The notes under the pieces are model-generated. The model was not told where the DNA came from and did not search any database. It saw nothing but the letters and a program-made list of their open reading frames with translations. A program made the position numbers and the translations under genes. DNA of 64,000 nucleotides from Collinsella sp. AF23-2 (GTDB lineage: Bacteria > Actinomycetota > Coriobacteriia > Coriobacteriales > Coriobacteriaceae): the NCBI RefSeq assembly GCF_003459245.1, contig NZ_QRVG01000005.1:47689-111688 (forward strand). The letters run 5' to 3'. Of the stretch, positions 15,526 to 27,029 are shown piece by piece (position 1 is the first letter of the stretch; every line of letters begins with the position of its first letter).

Positions 15526-18294
15526 TCACAGCAGCTCGCCGTGGCGGGCAATGTAGCGGCGCTTTGCCAGCTGAGTGAGCGCGATGTAGGCGGTGACGAT
15601 GCCGATGAGCAGCGCGAAGAAGCTCGCCGGCAGCGGCAAGAGGCCGAGCGCATCGGCGATGGGGCTTGCCGGCAGCCAGGTGACGAGCGCCAGGCCCAGT
15701 ACGGTGAGAACGCACAGCGCGGGCGCGGCGTGGTCGCGCGGGCTCGGCAGGCGCGGGGAGCGCAGCATGTGGATCACGAGCGTCTGCGACCACATGGACT
15801 CGACAAACCAGCCGCTCTGGAAGAGCGCCACAAAGGCCGCCATGCCTGCGGCGTTGCCCGTCCCGGCGAGCTCGGACCAGCTTGCGCCTACGGTGGCAGG
15901 GCACACCACAAAGAAGAGCGCGGCGAAGGTTACGATGTCAAACAGCGAGCTCACGGGACCCAACTCGAGCATAAAGCCCTTAATGGACGCGGCGTCCCAG
16001 GCGCGCGGACGGGCGGTCCAGGCGTCATCGACGGTGTCCCACGGCAGCGCGATACACACGATCTCGTAGACCAGCGACAGCAACACCAGCTGCAGGGCGC
16101 TCATGGGCAAAAACGGCAGGAACAGGCTCGCGACGGTCACGGACAGTACGTTGCCAAAGTTGGAGCTCACCGTGGTCTTGAGGTACTTGAGCAGGTTGCC
16201 GTAGGTGCGGCGGCCTTCGATGATGCCGCGCTCGAGCACACCCAGGTCCTTCTGAAGCAAGATGATATCGGCGGATTCCTTGGCGATGTCGACGGCCGAA
16301 TCGACCGAGATGCCGCAGTCGCTCGCGCGCATGGCGACGGCGTCGTTGATGCCGTCGCCCATAAAGCCCACGGTGTGGCCGAGCAGCTCGCGCATGACGC
16401 GCACCAGACGCGCCTTCTGCAGCGGCGAGAGCTTGGCGAAGAGGTGGGTGTGCTCGGCGCGCTCGGCAAGCTCGGCGTCATCGAGCGCATCGATCTCGGA
16501 GCCCAGCAAGACATTGCTCGCGTCGATACCGATCTGCTCGCAGACGGTGGCGGCGACGCGATCGTTGTCGCCGGTCAGGACCTTGACCGCCACGCCCTTG
16601 GCCTCGAGGGTGGCGACGGCGCCCGCGGCACTCGCCTTGGGCGGATCGAGGAAGGCCAAAAAGCCCATCAGCACCATGTCGCACTCGTCGGCGATGCCAA
16701 ACTCGCCCACGCAGCGCGGATTGGTCTTCTGCGCCACGGCAATCACGCGCAGGCCCTCGGCGTTAAGTCCGGCGACCTGCTTTCGAATCTGGGCGAGCCT
16801 CTCGTCGGTGAGCGGCTGAGCGATGCCATCGACCTCGACAAAGGAGCAGATCTCGAGCATTTCCTCGGCAGCGCCCTTGGTAACCATCTGGGTTTTGCCT
16901 TGGGCGTCGGCGACAACTACGCTCAGGCGACGGCGCGAGAAATCGAAGGGCACCTCGTCGACCTTGGTATAGCGGTCGCGCAGGCTCTGGCCCAGCATGG
17001 AATCGGGCACGACGGTCGAGGGCGTCACATCGGCACGGTCGATGACGGCCAGGTCGATAAGGTTTTTGAGGCCGGTCTGGAAGAAGCTGTTCAAAAACGC
17101 ATGGCGCAGCACGCGTGCATCCTCGTTGCCGTCGGTGTTGAGGTAGCGCTCGAGCACGATGCGGTCCTCGGTGAGGGTGCCGGTCTTGTCGCAGCACAGG
17201 ACGTCCATCGCGCCGAGGTTTTGGATCGCCGGCAGTTCCTTGACGATAACCTGGCGACGGGCGAGGTCCTTGGCGCCCTGCGACAGGCTCGTGGTCACGA
17301 TGACGGGAAGCATCTGCGGCGTGATGCCCACGGCCACGCTCGTGGCGAACAACAGCGCATCGATGACGTTGCCCTTGGTGGCGGCGTTGATGGCAAAGAC
17401 CGCCGGCGCCATAACGAGCATGAGGCGCACGAGCAGCATGGAGACGCTCGAGACGCCGCGGTCAAACGCGCTCTTCTCGCCGCGCCCGTTGAGCATCTTG
17501 GCGATGCCGCCCAGGTATGTGTCCGAGCCGGTGGCAACGACGAGTGCCATGGCGGTGCCGTTTTGCACGGAGGTGCCGGTAAAGACGATGTTCTTGCAGG
17601 CAGACAGCGGCAACGCGGAGCTGTCGGCGCCCTCAATGACAGCTGCGGCAGAGGTCTTCTCGACGGCCTCGCTCTCGCCCGTGAGCGCGGACTCGATCAC
17701 AAACAGGTCGCGCGCGGTGATGATGCGGGCATCGGCCGGCACCATATCGCCGGCAGAGAGACGGATCACATCGCCGGGGACGAGCTCGTCGAAGGGGATT
17801 TCGAGGCGCTCGTCGTCGCGCAGGGCGCAGCAGGTGTTAGAGACCAGGTCCTTGAGGGCCTCGGCCGCATTGCCGCTGCGGGCTTCCTGGATAAACTTCA
17901 TGCCGCCCGATACCAGCAACATGATGCCGATGACGATGACCGTGGAGGGGTCGCGCTGCGGCTCGGGCACGGCGAGCACGTCGATGTAGAGCGAGACCAG
18001 CGCGAGCGCGGCGAGGATGCCGGCGAAGGGGTCAACGAATGCGTCGGCGATGCGGCGCACAAGCGTCTTGGTCGGCGCCTCGATGGTGTTGGGGCCGACG
18101 GCGTTCAGGCGCTCGGCGGCATGCTCGGCAGTGAGTCCGTCGGCCGTGGCGTCGAGCAGCACGAGGGCGTCCTCGGCGCTATGGGTGGCGGCGAATATGA
18201 TGTTCTTGGACATGCCGGCGCGAGCGGCGGGGCGCGCCGTGCGGCGGCGCTTGGAGATGGCTTCGAGTACCGTGGCGGTTTTGAGCATCAGCAT
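15526..18294 (-). CDS. mgtA: Magnesium-translocating P-type ATPase
   Basis: 922 residues, P3B-type ATPase. Cation-ATPase N-domain at about 30-100, actuator domain with the TGES-type loop ALTGESEAVEKTS, phosphorylation site in CCDKTGTLTED, hinge GDGINDAVAMR, and about ten membrane segments with the C-terminal group after residue 690. It imports Mg2+ into the cytoplasm using ATP. The start at 18294 follows AAGGAGGACCC. No M-box-like leader was recognised in the 434 bp upstream. It is convergent with the GH140 gene and divergent from pyrE. Confidence 0.93.
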   Translation of the reverse strand: MLMLKTATVLEAISKRRRTARPAARAGMSKNIIFAATHSAEDALVLLDATADGLTAEHAAERLNAVGPNTIEAPTKTLVRRIADAFVDPFAGILAALALVSLYIDVLAVPEPQRDPSTVIVIGIMLLVSGGMKFIQEARSGNAAEALKDLVSNTCCALRDDERLEIPFDELVPGDVIRLSAGDMVPADARIITARDLFVIESALTGESEAVEKTSAAAVIEGADSSALPLSACKNIVFTGTSVQNGTAMALVVATGSDTYLGGIAKMLNGRGEKSAFDRGVSSVSMLLVRLMLVMAPAVFAINAATKGNVIDALLFATSVAVGITPQMLPVIVTTSLSQGAKDLARRQVIVKELPAIQNLGAMDVLCCDKTGTLTEDRIVLERYLNTDGNEDARVLRHAFLNSFFQTGLKNLIDLAVIDRADVTPSTVVPDSMLGQSLRDRYTKVDEVPFDFSRRRLSVVVADAQGKTQMVTKGAAEEMLEICSFVEVDGIAQPLTDERLAQIRKQVAGLNAEGLRVIAVAQKTNPRCVGEFGIADECDMVLMGFLAFLDPPKASAAGAVATLEAKGVAVKVLTGDNDRVAATVCEQIGIDASNVLLGSEIDALDDAELAERAEHTHLFAKLSPLQKARLVRVMRELLGHTVGFMGDGINDAVAMRASDCGISVDSAVDIAKESADIILLQKDLGVLERGIIEGRRTYGNLLKYLKTTVSSNFGNVLSVTVASLFLPFLPMSALQLVLLSLVYEIVCIALPWDTVDDAWTARPRAWDAASIKGFMLELGPVSSLFDIVTFAALFFVVCPATVGASWSELAGTGNAAGMAAFVALFQSGWFVESMWSQTLVIHMLRSPRLPSPRDHAAPALCVLTVLGLALVTWLPASPIADALGLLPLPASFFALLIGIVTAYIALTQLAKRRYIARHGELL

Positions 18295-18375
18295 AGGGTC
18301 CTCCTTGTTGAAGGGAGTTAGCGTACGTGTCGTATTTGCTTCAAAAAACCTAGATGTCGCTCACGTCATGCTTTC

Positions 18376-18413
18376 AAACCACCACAAAGGGACAGGCACC
18401 TTTGTGGTGGTTT
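18376..18413. repeat. Family C hairpin (CCACCACAAAGG)
   Basis: AAACCACCACAAAGG and CCTTTGTGGTGGTTT flank the centre GACAGGCA. Identical arms occur at 51062, 51929 and 52735. It lies in the 434-bp gap between mgtA and pyrE; the rest of that gap (18414-18728) holds no gene, only a short stem AGGGGGTT/AACCCCTT near 18581-18606. Confidence 0.85.
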
Positions 18414-18728
18414 TGACGATCGGTTAGTGGCGCTTATGCGTGCGCGGAATCCTCGCGGCGTGCCGAGGGCGACATGCAGGTTTTTCGACTATGGCTGCCT
18501 TCCATGGCACACCCCCTTAAGGCCGGGCGCGGCGCGCTTTGGGTATCTCGTACCCGTTTTAATCCGCCCGTATTTTTATGAGGGGGTTTGCCGTGTCAAC
18601 CCCTTTGTTTGGAAAACCATTGCCCCTGACAAAGCCTTTACAGAATGCTGAGGCCCCAAAGCGCGCCCGCAACGCGCCTTGCCTGCGCTAAACTGGAAGA
18701 CACGTACGCGATTACGAGAGGAGCCCGC

Positions 18729-19409
18729 ATGGAGGCTTACAAGCAAGAGTTCATCAAGTTTATGGTCGAGTCCGATGTTCTTAAGTTCGGCAGCTTTACG
18801 CTCAAGAGCGGCCGTCAGTCCCCGTTCTTTATGAACGCCGGCGCTTACGTGACGGGCTATCAGCTCAAGAAGCTGGGCGAGTATTACGCCCAGGCCATTC
18901 ACGATAACTTTGGCGACGACTTCGACGTGCTGTTTGGACCGGCCTACAAGGGCATTCCGCTGGCCGTCGTGACCGCCATTGCCTACCACGAGCTGTACGG
19001 CAAGGAGGTCAAGTACTGCTGTGACCGCAAGGAGGCCAAGGACCACGGTGCCGACAAGGGCAACCTTTTGGGCTATGAGCCCCAGGACGGCGACCGCGTG
19101 ATTATGGTCGAGGATGTCACCACCTCCGGCAAGTCCATCGACGAGACCTACCCCAAGGTCAAGGCTGCTGCCGATGTCGAGATCAAGGGCCTTATCGTTT
19201 CCCTCAACCGCATGGAGGTCGGCAAGGGTGGCGTGACCACCGCGCAGAAGGAGATCGAGGCCAAGTACGGTTTCCCCGTCGCGAGCATCGTCTCCATGGC
19301 CGAGGTCGTCGAGACCCTCTACAACCACGAGATCGACGGCAAGGTCGTCATCGATGACGAGCTCAAGGCCGCTATCGACGCCTACTACGAGCAGTACGGA
19401 GTTAAGTAG
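18729..19409 (+). CDS. pyrE: Orotate phosphoribosyltransferase
   Basis: 226 residues, normal family length. It converts orotate and PRPP to orotidine 5'-phosphate in pyrimidine synthesis. The N-terminal part has FTLKSGRQSPFFMNAG, typical of PyrE, and the PRPP loop is VIMVEDVTTSGKS. The start at 18729 follows GAGAGGAGCCC. It stands alone, without other pyr genes nearby. A perfect hairpin begins at the base after its stop codon, then the structured element of 19410-19555. Confidence 0.95.
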   Translation: MEAYKQEFIKFMVESDVLKFGSFTLKSGRQSPFFMNAGAYVTGYQLKKLGEYYAQAIHDNFGDDFDVLFGPAYKGIPLAVVTAIAYHELYGKEVKYCCDRKEAKDHGADKGNLLGYEPQDGDRVIMVEDVTTSGKSIDETYPKVKAAADVEIKGLIVSLNRMEVGKGGVTTAQKEIEAKYGFPVASIVSMAEVVETLYNHEIDGKVVIDDELKAAIDAYYEQYGVK

Positions 19410-19555
19410 GTTACGGCGTTTTACCAAACGCCGTAACCGGCCGACGCTGCGCGGGCCGCATTTGGACAATCTGACGTTCAACTTCAAGGGCGCGACCAGA
19501 AGGTCAGCGCCCTTTCGTTTCACGTCACCTTGTCTCAAATGCGGCCCGCTCGCTG
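19410..19555 (+). repeat. Nested structured intergenic element, copy 1
   Basis: Hairpin GTTACGGCGTTT-TACC-AAACGCCGTAAC (19410-19437) is followed by CCGACGCTGCGCGGGC and a three-level stem. Outer: 19453-19469 with 19530-19547 (GGGCCGCATTTG/CAAATGCGGCCC). Middle: TGACGT/ACGTCA. Inner: AAGGGCGC/GCGCCCTT, with tip GACC-AGAA-GGTC. It closes with GCCCGCTCGCTG. Copy 2 (28379-28525) keeps the hairpin, flanks and tip but has different paired bases in all three stems. Confidence 0.85.
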
Positions 19556-19617
19556 TCGTTGCCAAGACATCGGCACTCCCGTTGCTGGCGATGCGGCATC
19601 TGGGGACACTCCTGATG

Positions 19618-19646
19618 TAGTCATTGGGGACGTTCTTAAATGACTA
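19618..19646. repeat. Family B hairpin with GGGGAC loop, plus family A tail
   Basis: TAGTCATT pairs perfectly with AATGACTA around GGGGACGTTCTTA. Compared with the copy at 15438, two stem pairs differ and both are compensated. Downstream, 19656-19676 (GCGTCCAAAATCCGCGCTCG) matches the tail of family A. The gap 19410-19783 otherwise holds no gene. Confidence 0.85.
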
Positions 19647-19783
19647 CTTAGGATGAGCGTCCAAAATCCGCGCTCGTTCGATTGGCGCATGTCTACGCAG
19701 CGTAGGTTGTCGAGCCTGGCCTTCAAATGGATACTGACTGTCGAACCGGTTCACTCCATTTCTTCAATTTGATTGGACAGCCC

Positions 19784-20404
19784 ATGAACCAGACACGGCA
19801 AACCAATGCCTCCCATACTTTTTTGGCAGCGCATGCCATTAAGCAGCTGCGCGAAGAGCGCGGCCTCACCCAGCGCGCCCTGGCGGAAAGCCTTGGTGTG
19901 ACCGATAAAGCCGTCAGCAAGTGGGAATCCGGCCGCGGCCTTCCCGACATTTCCCTCGTTGAGCCTTTGGCCCAGAGACTCGGCATAAGCGTGGCTGAGC
20001 TTTTGGCTGGTGACATTCGGGCCAACGCCAACCGTGCAGGCAATATGCTCAAAGGCGTCTTTTACGTTTGCCCTATCTGCGGAAACGTTGTGCACGCGCT
20101 CGGAGAAGGCAGCTTTAGCTGCTGTGGCTCCACGATGTTTCCCCAGGAGGCCGAAGAGCCGGACGCGGACCACGCCTTTTCCATCGAGCGCATCGAGGAC
20201 GATTGGTACGTCACGCTCGATCATCCCATGACCAAGGATCACTACATTAGCTTTGTGGCATATGCGACTATGGACGGCGTCTGCTTTAAGAAGCTCTATC
20301 CAGAGCAATCGGTGCAGCCGCGCTTCCATATTACCGGGCGCGGCAGGATATATCTTTACTGCAACCAACACGGGCTCTTTACGTCGCTGACGCCTCGCAA
20401 ATAA
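19784..20404 (+). CDS. XRE-family regulator with C-terminal zinc-binding domain
   Basis: Residues about 15-75 form a Cro/C1-type helix-turn-helix (LREERGLTQRALAESLGVTDKAVSKWESGRGLP). The C-terminal about 120 residues contain a zinc ribbon (CPICG, then CCG) and a domain resembling those found after XRE domains in many Actinobacteria and Firmicutes (FSIERIEDDWYVTLDHPMTKDHYISFVAY). It probably senses a ligand or metal through that part. The start is uncertain: ATG 19784 is preferred over ATG 19727, though neither has a strong ribosome site. It stands alone. Confidence 0.8.
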   Translation: MNQTRQTNASHTFLAAHAIKQLREERGLTQRALAESLGVTDKAVSKWESGRGLPDISLVEPLAQRLGISVAELLAGDIRANANRAGNMLKGVFYVCPICGNVVHALGEGSFSCCGSTMFPQEAEEPDADHAFSIERIEDDWYVTLDHPMTKDHYISFVAYATMDGVCFKKLYPEQSVQPRFHITGRGRIYLYCNQHGLFTSLTPRK

Positions 20405-20451
20405 CGGCTGTCTATCCGCCCTCCTCATGCGTTTCCCAGGGGACCCAAAAT

Positions 20452-20515
20452 GAGCGTGGATAATCTCCCGGTTTTGGCCTGTGTGCGGGCTCAAAGTGGG
20501 AGATTATCCACGCTC
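20452..20515. repeat. Family A hairpin (GTGGATAATCTCCC)
   Basis: Arms 20452-20469 and 20498-20515 pair perfectly over 18 bp. The loop contains TGGCCTGTGTGCGGGCTCAAA. The fourth stem pair is C-G here and A-T at 48350, a compensated change. The tail GTCCAAAAATCCACGCTCG follows at 20527. Confidence 0.88.
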
Positions 20516-20548
20516 GTTATCTGAGTGTCCAAAAATCCACGCTCGTCG

Positions 20549-21403
20549 TTACTTGAGCCCGGGCAGGCGGGTGTAGGGAAACGACCGCTCGAGGAACTCG
20601 GAACAGCGGGCGTAATCTTTGGCAAAGTAGCTGCTGTAGAGCGAATCGAGCACGTATTGCACGGCGATGTGGCTGGCGAACTGCGTGATGCGGTGCGTCA
20701 TACTCTCGTGGTCGCTCACCATGAGATAGGCGGCAAAGCCGGGGTGAATGCGGGCGCAGTACGGTGTGCCGATGACGATGACCGGGACGCGTCGACTGCT
20801 GAGGATCGGCAAGATCTCCCTGAGGTTGGGGGCAAGGCCGCTGTAGGAGATGACAATCGCCACATGGTCGGGGCCCGAGGCGAGCGCCGTACGCACCTGC
20901 GCCTCGACGCTGCCGTAGCACGTCGCGCTTTTACCGGCGGAAAGCAAGCGATCGCGGAACATTCCCGCTGGATACAGGTTATGCGAGCCCGTGTAGATGT
21001 CCACGGTGTCGGCGCGCATGACGAGCTTGGCGGCGTAGTCGAGCTGTGCGGGGTCGAGCAGTTCCTGCGTTTCGGCCAAGGTGGTCTGGTAGAGCCCCTC
21101 CATGCGCTCCATTACCTGTGCGGGGGTGGAGGTGGCATCGAAGGGAAAGTTGATGTCCACGTCGCGCCGATTGCCCGCCTCGGTCGCCTGGCGGATGAGC
21201 TCGACCTTGAGGTCTTTGAATCCCTCGAGGCCGAGCTTTTTGCAAAAGCGGTGCACGCTCGCGACCGAAACGTTGGCGCACGCGGCAAATTCCTTAATGG
21301 AAAGCCCGCGCACATCCTCGCCCATGGCGAGGGCCGTTTGCCCAAGTTGTTGCTCGGTGGGGGTGAGGCTTTTGCCCTGCGTGATCTTTCGCCTGATATC
21401 CAT
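20549..21403 (-). CDS. MurR/RpiR-family transcriptional regulator
   Basis: 284 residues. An RpiR-type helix-turn-helix lies at about 1-75 (IKEFAACANVSVASVHRFCKKLGLEGFKDLK) and a SIS sugar-phosphate-binding domain at about 125-260 (VDIYTGSHNL; VAIVISYSGLAPNLREIL). Such proteins sense phosphosugars. The ATG at 21403 has AGGAG upstream. It lies downstream of the large glycoside-hydrolase-like gene on the same strand, with a gap of about 170 bp, and may control it or a sugar PTS. No operator was identified. Confidence 0.88.
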   Translation of the reverse strand: MDIRRKITQGKSLTPTEQQLGQTALAMGEDVRGLSIKEFAACANVSVASVHRFCKKLGLEGFKDLKVELIRQATEAGNRRDVDINFPFDATSTPAQVMERMEGLYQTTLAETQELLDPAQLDYAAKLVMRADTVDIYTGSHNLYPAGMFRDRLLSAGKSATCYGSVEAQVRTALASGPDHVAIVISYSGLAPNLREILPILSSRRVPVIVIGTPYCARIHPGFAAYLMVSDHESMTHRITQFASHIAVQYVLDSLYSSYFAKDYARCSEFLERSFPYTRLPGLK

Positions 21404-21569
21404 ATGGCTCCTATGCGTTTGCGTCGCGATAAACCAATCATAACGATAAATAAAACGTTCGGCTTGGCTGGGAGTTTTGGTCCGCCGGTCTATGAACGAC
21501 GGACCGCTCGACGCCGTGCGGGCTCAACATGGGGGCACTGTCCTTGTTGGGCCGTTTGCGCCCGGGGCG

Positions 21570-24161
21570 TTACCCGAGCACACGTACGGGCCCCAAGAGG
21601 CCGCTGGGCTCGGAGGGCTCGGTCATGCCGAATATGTCGGGGACGGCGTGATCGAGGGTGTTGATGATGTCGATCGTAAGCGCGTGCTCACCGGCCAAAA
21701 GCGCGCCGACCTCAAAGCGGTAAGGCGGACAGATACGGGTGCCGAGGGATTTGCCGTCGAGGGCGACGGTTGCGGTCTCAAAGACCTCGCCAAGGTCGAT
21801 GACGGTGCTGGTGACCGCTTCGCCCAGGACAAAGGAGGCCTGGTAGCGGAATGTGCCGTCCTTGCCGGGGAACTCGGCCGAGGAAAGGTCGTGCAGGTCT
21901 GCAAGCTCAACAGGCTCGCCAAAGGCATCGGTGCCAGGGGCAGAGAAGGCAACCGCCCAGGGCCCGTCGATGCATGCGGCTTCGTCTCCAACGGTTGCCG
22001 CGCCGGCGGAACCTGTAGCCCCAAGGACCACGATGCAGCTCTCGTAGGGAGCCAACTCGAGCGTGCCGTCAAAGGCGGCGGGCTCGGTGCCGTTGAGCAG
22101 GTCGAGGCGCGCGCCTGCAACGGGTGTGCCGTCGGCAAGCGCAACCTGAGTGGAGATACCCTGCTTGGGATGCTCGTTGACGAGCATCAGATAGCTCTCG
22201 CCCGCCCGCTCGTAGCGCAGTGCGCGCAGCCAGGGCTGGGGCTCGGCGCAAACCACGGTCTGCATGCCGGTATTGGCAAGTGTGCCTGCGAGCCCGGTGG
22301 TCGCCAGGAGTTTGATGCCGGCGAGCGCGGTTGCATCCAGGGAGGCAAAGCCCTCGCGGCCTGCAGTGTCGCCGTCGTAGCGCTTGTTCGGCAACTTATC
22401 CAGCGCGTACACGGCAACGCCCGCGGCTGCGGCGCGCGCGGCAAAGTCGAGCACGGCTCCGCCGACAAACTCGGCTCCGGGCATCACCAGGCAGCGGTAT
22501 GCCTGGCCGTTCACGCTAAAGCCGCTACCGTCTGCGGCAATTTCAACGGCATAGCGCCCTGCGTCCTCAAATGCCTCTGCTGGCACGATGTCAAAGTCGA
22601 CCTGCGCGCGCATAAGCTCGGAGGCGGCATGCTGCATAAAGTTCGCCTCGCCTGCCCACTCGGCGTCCGCATGGTAGAGAAGCGCCGCCGGGGTCGTTGC
22701 ACGCCCGCCGCTCAGCAGACTCGCCGTACGGTTCATGTAGCTCATGAGCTGCCCAAAGTGTGCAAACTGGGGGTTTTGGCCATGCGCATAGAAATGCGGC
22801 GGGCAGTCCCAGTCGGGGAAGGCGGCCATGCTAAAGGCATGCGGCACAAACCAATTGACGCCGCGCACCAAAAAATGATCGGCGATCCACTTCATCTCGC
22901 GCAGGCCTTCGTGCCATCCAAATGCGCCAAAGACCTCGGCCATGCAGCGCCCCTGCTTTTTGGGGTCGAGGTGTGCTGCCGAGGAGCCCAGCTTGGGCAG
23001 CACGTAGTTATAGAACTCGAGGTCCCATACGCCGCGTCCGTAGCTGTGAAGGCCGCGGTCCATGCCGGGTACCAGCTGGTTGATCACGATGTCGACGCCC
23101 GCCATGTCCTGACCGCCCACGGCGCGGAAGTAGTGCCCGGCGCCCACGCCCAGGCGCGCGTGGCAGTCCTTGTCCTCGATAACGTGGCCGATGTACTGCA
23201 CGCCGCGCGCGCGGCACCAGTCTCCGAGCTGGTCGCAGAAGCACTCCTTATAGAGGGTGCTCGCGATGTCCATATAGACGTGGCGTACGTGCGCGCCGGC
23301 CGGCTCGCGGTCCCACAGGTGCGGGAGCTCGGCCAGGTAGCGCTCGCCCAGTGCAGCGCGTAGGCGACGCTCAAGCTCGGCCGACCAGGGTAGGGGCGCG
23401 GTGGCCTTGCCGATGAGCGTGTCCGAGATGCCATCGGGGCCCGTGGTGCCCTTCTCGTTGGCAAATCCGGGCTCATCGGAGAAAAAGCCCAGGATCGTCT
23501 TGCCAAACTCATCGCCCAGATGCTCAAAATGCGGCTCGTAGACAGCATCGATGAGCTGCGCCACCGAGGCGCGGTCGACCATATTGATGTAGTCCTCGTT
23601 GTAGGAGGTCTTGCCGCTCGTGAACATCACGCATGCCTGCGTGAGGCCCGCAGGTGCATCGAAGACCAGGCGGCTGGGGTTGCCGTCTGCATCGTCGATT
23701 ACTCGGTAAGCGACGTCGACGGGGCTGCCGTCCTGCATAAATGTCACGCCGTAGAAGTGCTCGGTTTTGTCGAACATGTTGGCGAGCGCGATGCTTGCGG
23801 CGGACGTGGGACCCACGATGTCGAGTGTGCGGTGCGTGAGAACGATCTTGCGGAGCTCGGGCACGGCCTCCTTGACGGCGCCGTTGGCAAAGCCCGTGGG
23901 GAAGTGCGCGTCGTCCAAGATCCAGAGCTTAAGGCCCAGCTGCTTGCACTCGTCAATGACAAAGCGCAGGTCGCGCCACCAGCCCTCGCCGCAAAAATCG
24001 GGGTGTGGGCGGCTTTCGAGACAGACCTCGTGGATGTCGGCGCCGGCGATCTTTTCCAGATACTCGGCAATGGTTTTATGGCTCTCGCCCTTCATCCACA
24101 AAAACGGAAGCACGTGGTTGTCGTATGTGCCCTCGAGCACCTGCTGATAGTACGCGGTCAT
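21570..24161 (-). CDS. Large glycoside-hydrolase-like protein
   Basis: 863 residues. The N-terminal part looks like a TIM barrel: IHEVCLESRPHPDFCGEGWWRDL, LWILDDAHFPTGFANG and FFSDEPGFANE are typical of the large glycosyl-hydrolase-like family related to GH106/GH2-type enzymes. A beta-galactosidase-like middle domain follows (FDIVPAEAFEDAG), and the C-terminus is a jelly-roll sugar-binding fold (FRYQASFVLGEAV...VALDGKSLGTRICPPYRFEVG). No signal peptide is seen. AAGGAGGATCC sets the start at 24161. It is divergent from an AraC regulator, the probable activator. The substrate is unknown; alpha-rhamnoside is one possibility. Confidence 0.8.
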   Translation of the reverse strand: MTAYYQQVLEGTYDNHVLPFLWMKGESHKTIAEYLEKIAGADIHEVCLESRPHPDFCGEGWWRDLRFVIDECKQLGLKLWILDDAHFPTGFANGAVKEAVPELRKIVLTHRTLDIVGPTSAASIALANMFDKTEHFYGVTFMQDGSPVDVAYRVIDDADGNPSRLVFDAPAGLTQACVMFTSGKTSYNEDYINMVDRASVAQLIDAVYEPHFEHLGDEFGKTILGFFSDEPGFANEKGTTGPDGISDTLIGKATAPLPWSAELERRLRAALGERYLAELPHLWDREPAGAHVRHVYMDIASTLYKECFCDQLGDWCRARGVQYIGHVIEDKDCHARLGVGAGHYFRAVGGQDMAGVDIVINQLVPGMDRGLHSYGRGVWDLEFYNYVLPKLGSSAAHLDPKKQGRCMAEVFGAFGWHEGLREMKWIADHFLVRGVNWFVPHAFSMAAFPDWDCPPHFYAHGQNPQFAHFGQLMSYMNRTASLLSGGRATTPAALLYHADAEWAGEANFMQHAASELMRAQVDFDIVPAEAFEDAGRYAVEIAADGSGFSVNGQAYRCLVMPGAEFVGGAVLDFAARAAAAGVAVYALDKLPNKRYDGDTAGREGFASLDATALAGIKLLATTGLAGTLANTGMQTVVCAEPQPWLRALRYERAGESYLMLVNEHPKQGISTQVALADGTPVAGARLDLLNGTEPAAFDGTLELAPYESCIVVLGATGSAGAATVGDEAACIDGPWAVAFSAPGTDAFGEPVELADLHDLSSAEFPGKDGTFRYQASFVLGEAVTSTVIDLGEVFETATVALDGKSLGTRICPPYRFEVGALLAGEHALTIDIINTLDHAVPDIFGMTEPSEPSGLLGPVRVLG

Positions 24162-24275
24162 GGATCCTCCTTGGCTCGATCGATCTGCTGCATAGCACAG
24201 ATTATGGACGCGTCGGCGCGTTCTGCTAATATCTGAATCACGACGAACTATGACCAAATCAACGATTGGCAAGCC

Positions 24276-26878
<2,603 letters not shown>

Positions 26879-26951
26879 TCGACAATATGAGCGCCACTGG
26901 GGAAAAGGTTTTGGGAAGGGCTTGGAAGGGCTTGCGATTCGAACCCTCACC

Positions 26952-26980
26952 TTAGTATTTTGGCCATTTGGCACTATAAT
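26952..26980 (+). promoter_or_regulatory. Promoter of the PTS IIA gene
   Basis: -35 TTAGTA (26952-26957), 17-bp spacer, and a consensus -10 TATAAT (26975-26980). It lies 49 bp before the IIA start codon. Confidence 0.65.
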
Positions 26981-27029
26981 CACCATAGGCATGCGCAAAA
27001 CGTTGCGCTTAATCAAGAGGAGAAATCGT

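Noticed and set aside
15541..18321. 926-codon open frame on the plus strand opposite mgtA
   Set aside because: It is a mirror of the high-GC mgtA gene; the protein is repetitive in Gly, His and Asp and has no family motifs. The minus-strand P-type ATPase is certain.
18427..18651. 74-codon frame before pyrE
   Set aside because: No ribosome site, composition is random-looking, and it runs into the pyrE promoter area.
18295..18728. Possible Mg2+ riboswitch (M-box) upstream of mgtA
   Set aside because: No M-box-like conserved segments were recognised on the minus strand; only a family C hairpin is there. A covariance search would settle it.
19410..19437. Hairpin GTTACGGCG... as an integron attC site
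   Set aside because: The arms do not match the GTTRRRY/RYYYAAC core pattern and no integrase or cassette array is nearby.
21477..23363. 628-codon frame opposite the large hydrolase gene
   Set aside because: Antisense shadow; composition unlike any protein family and no ribosome site.
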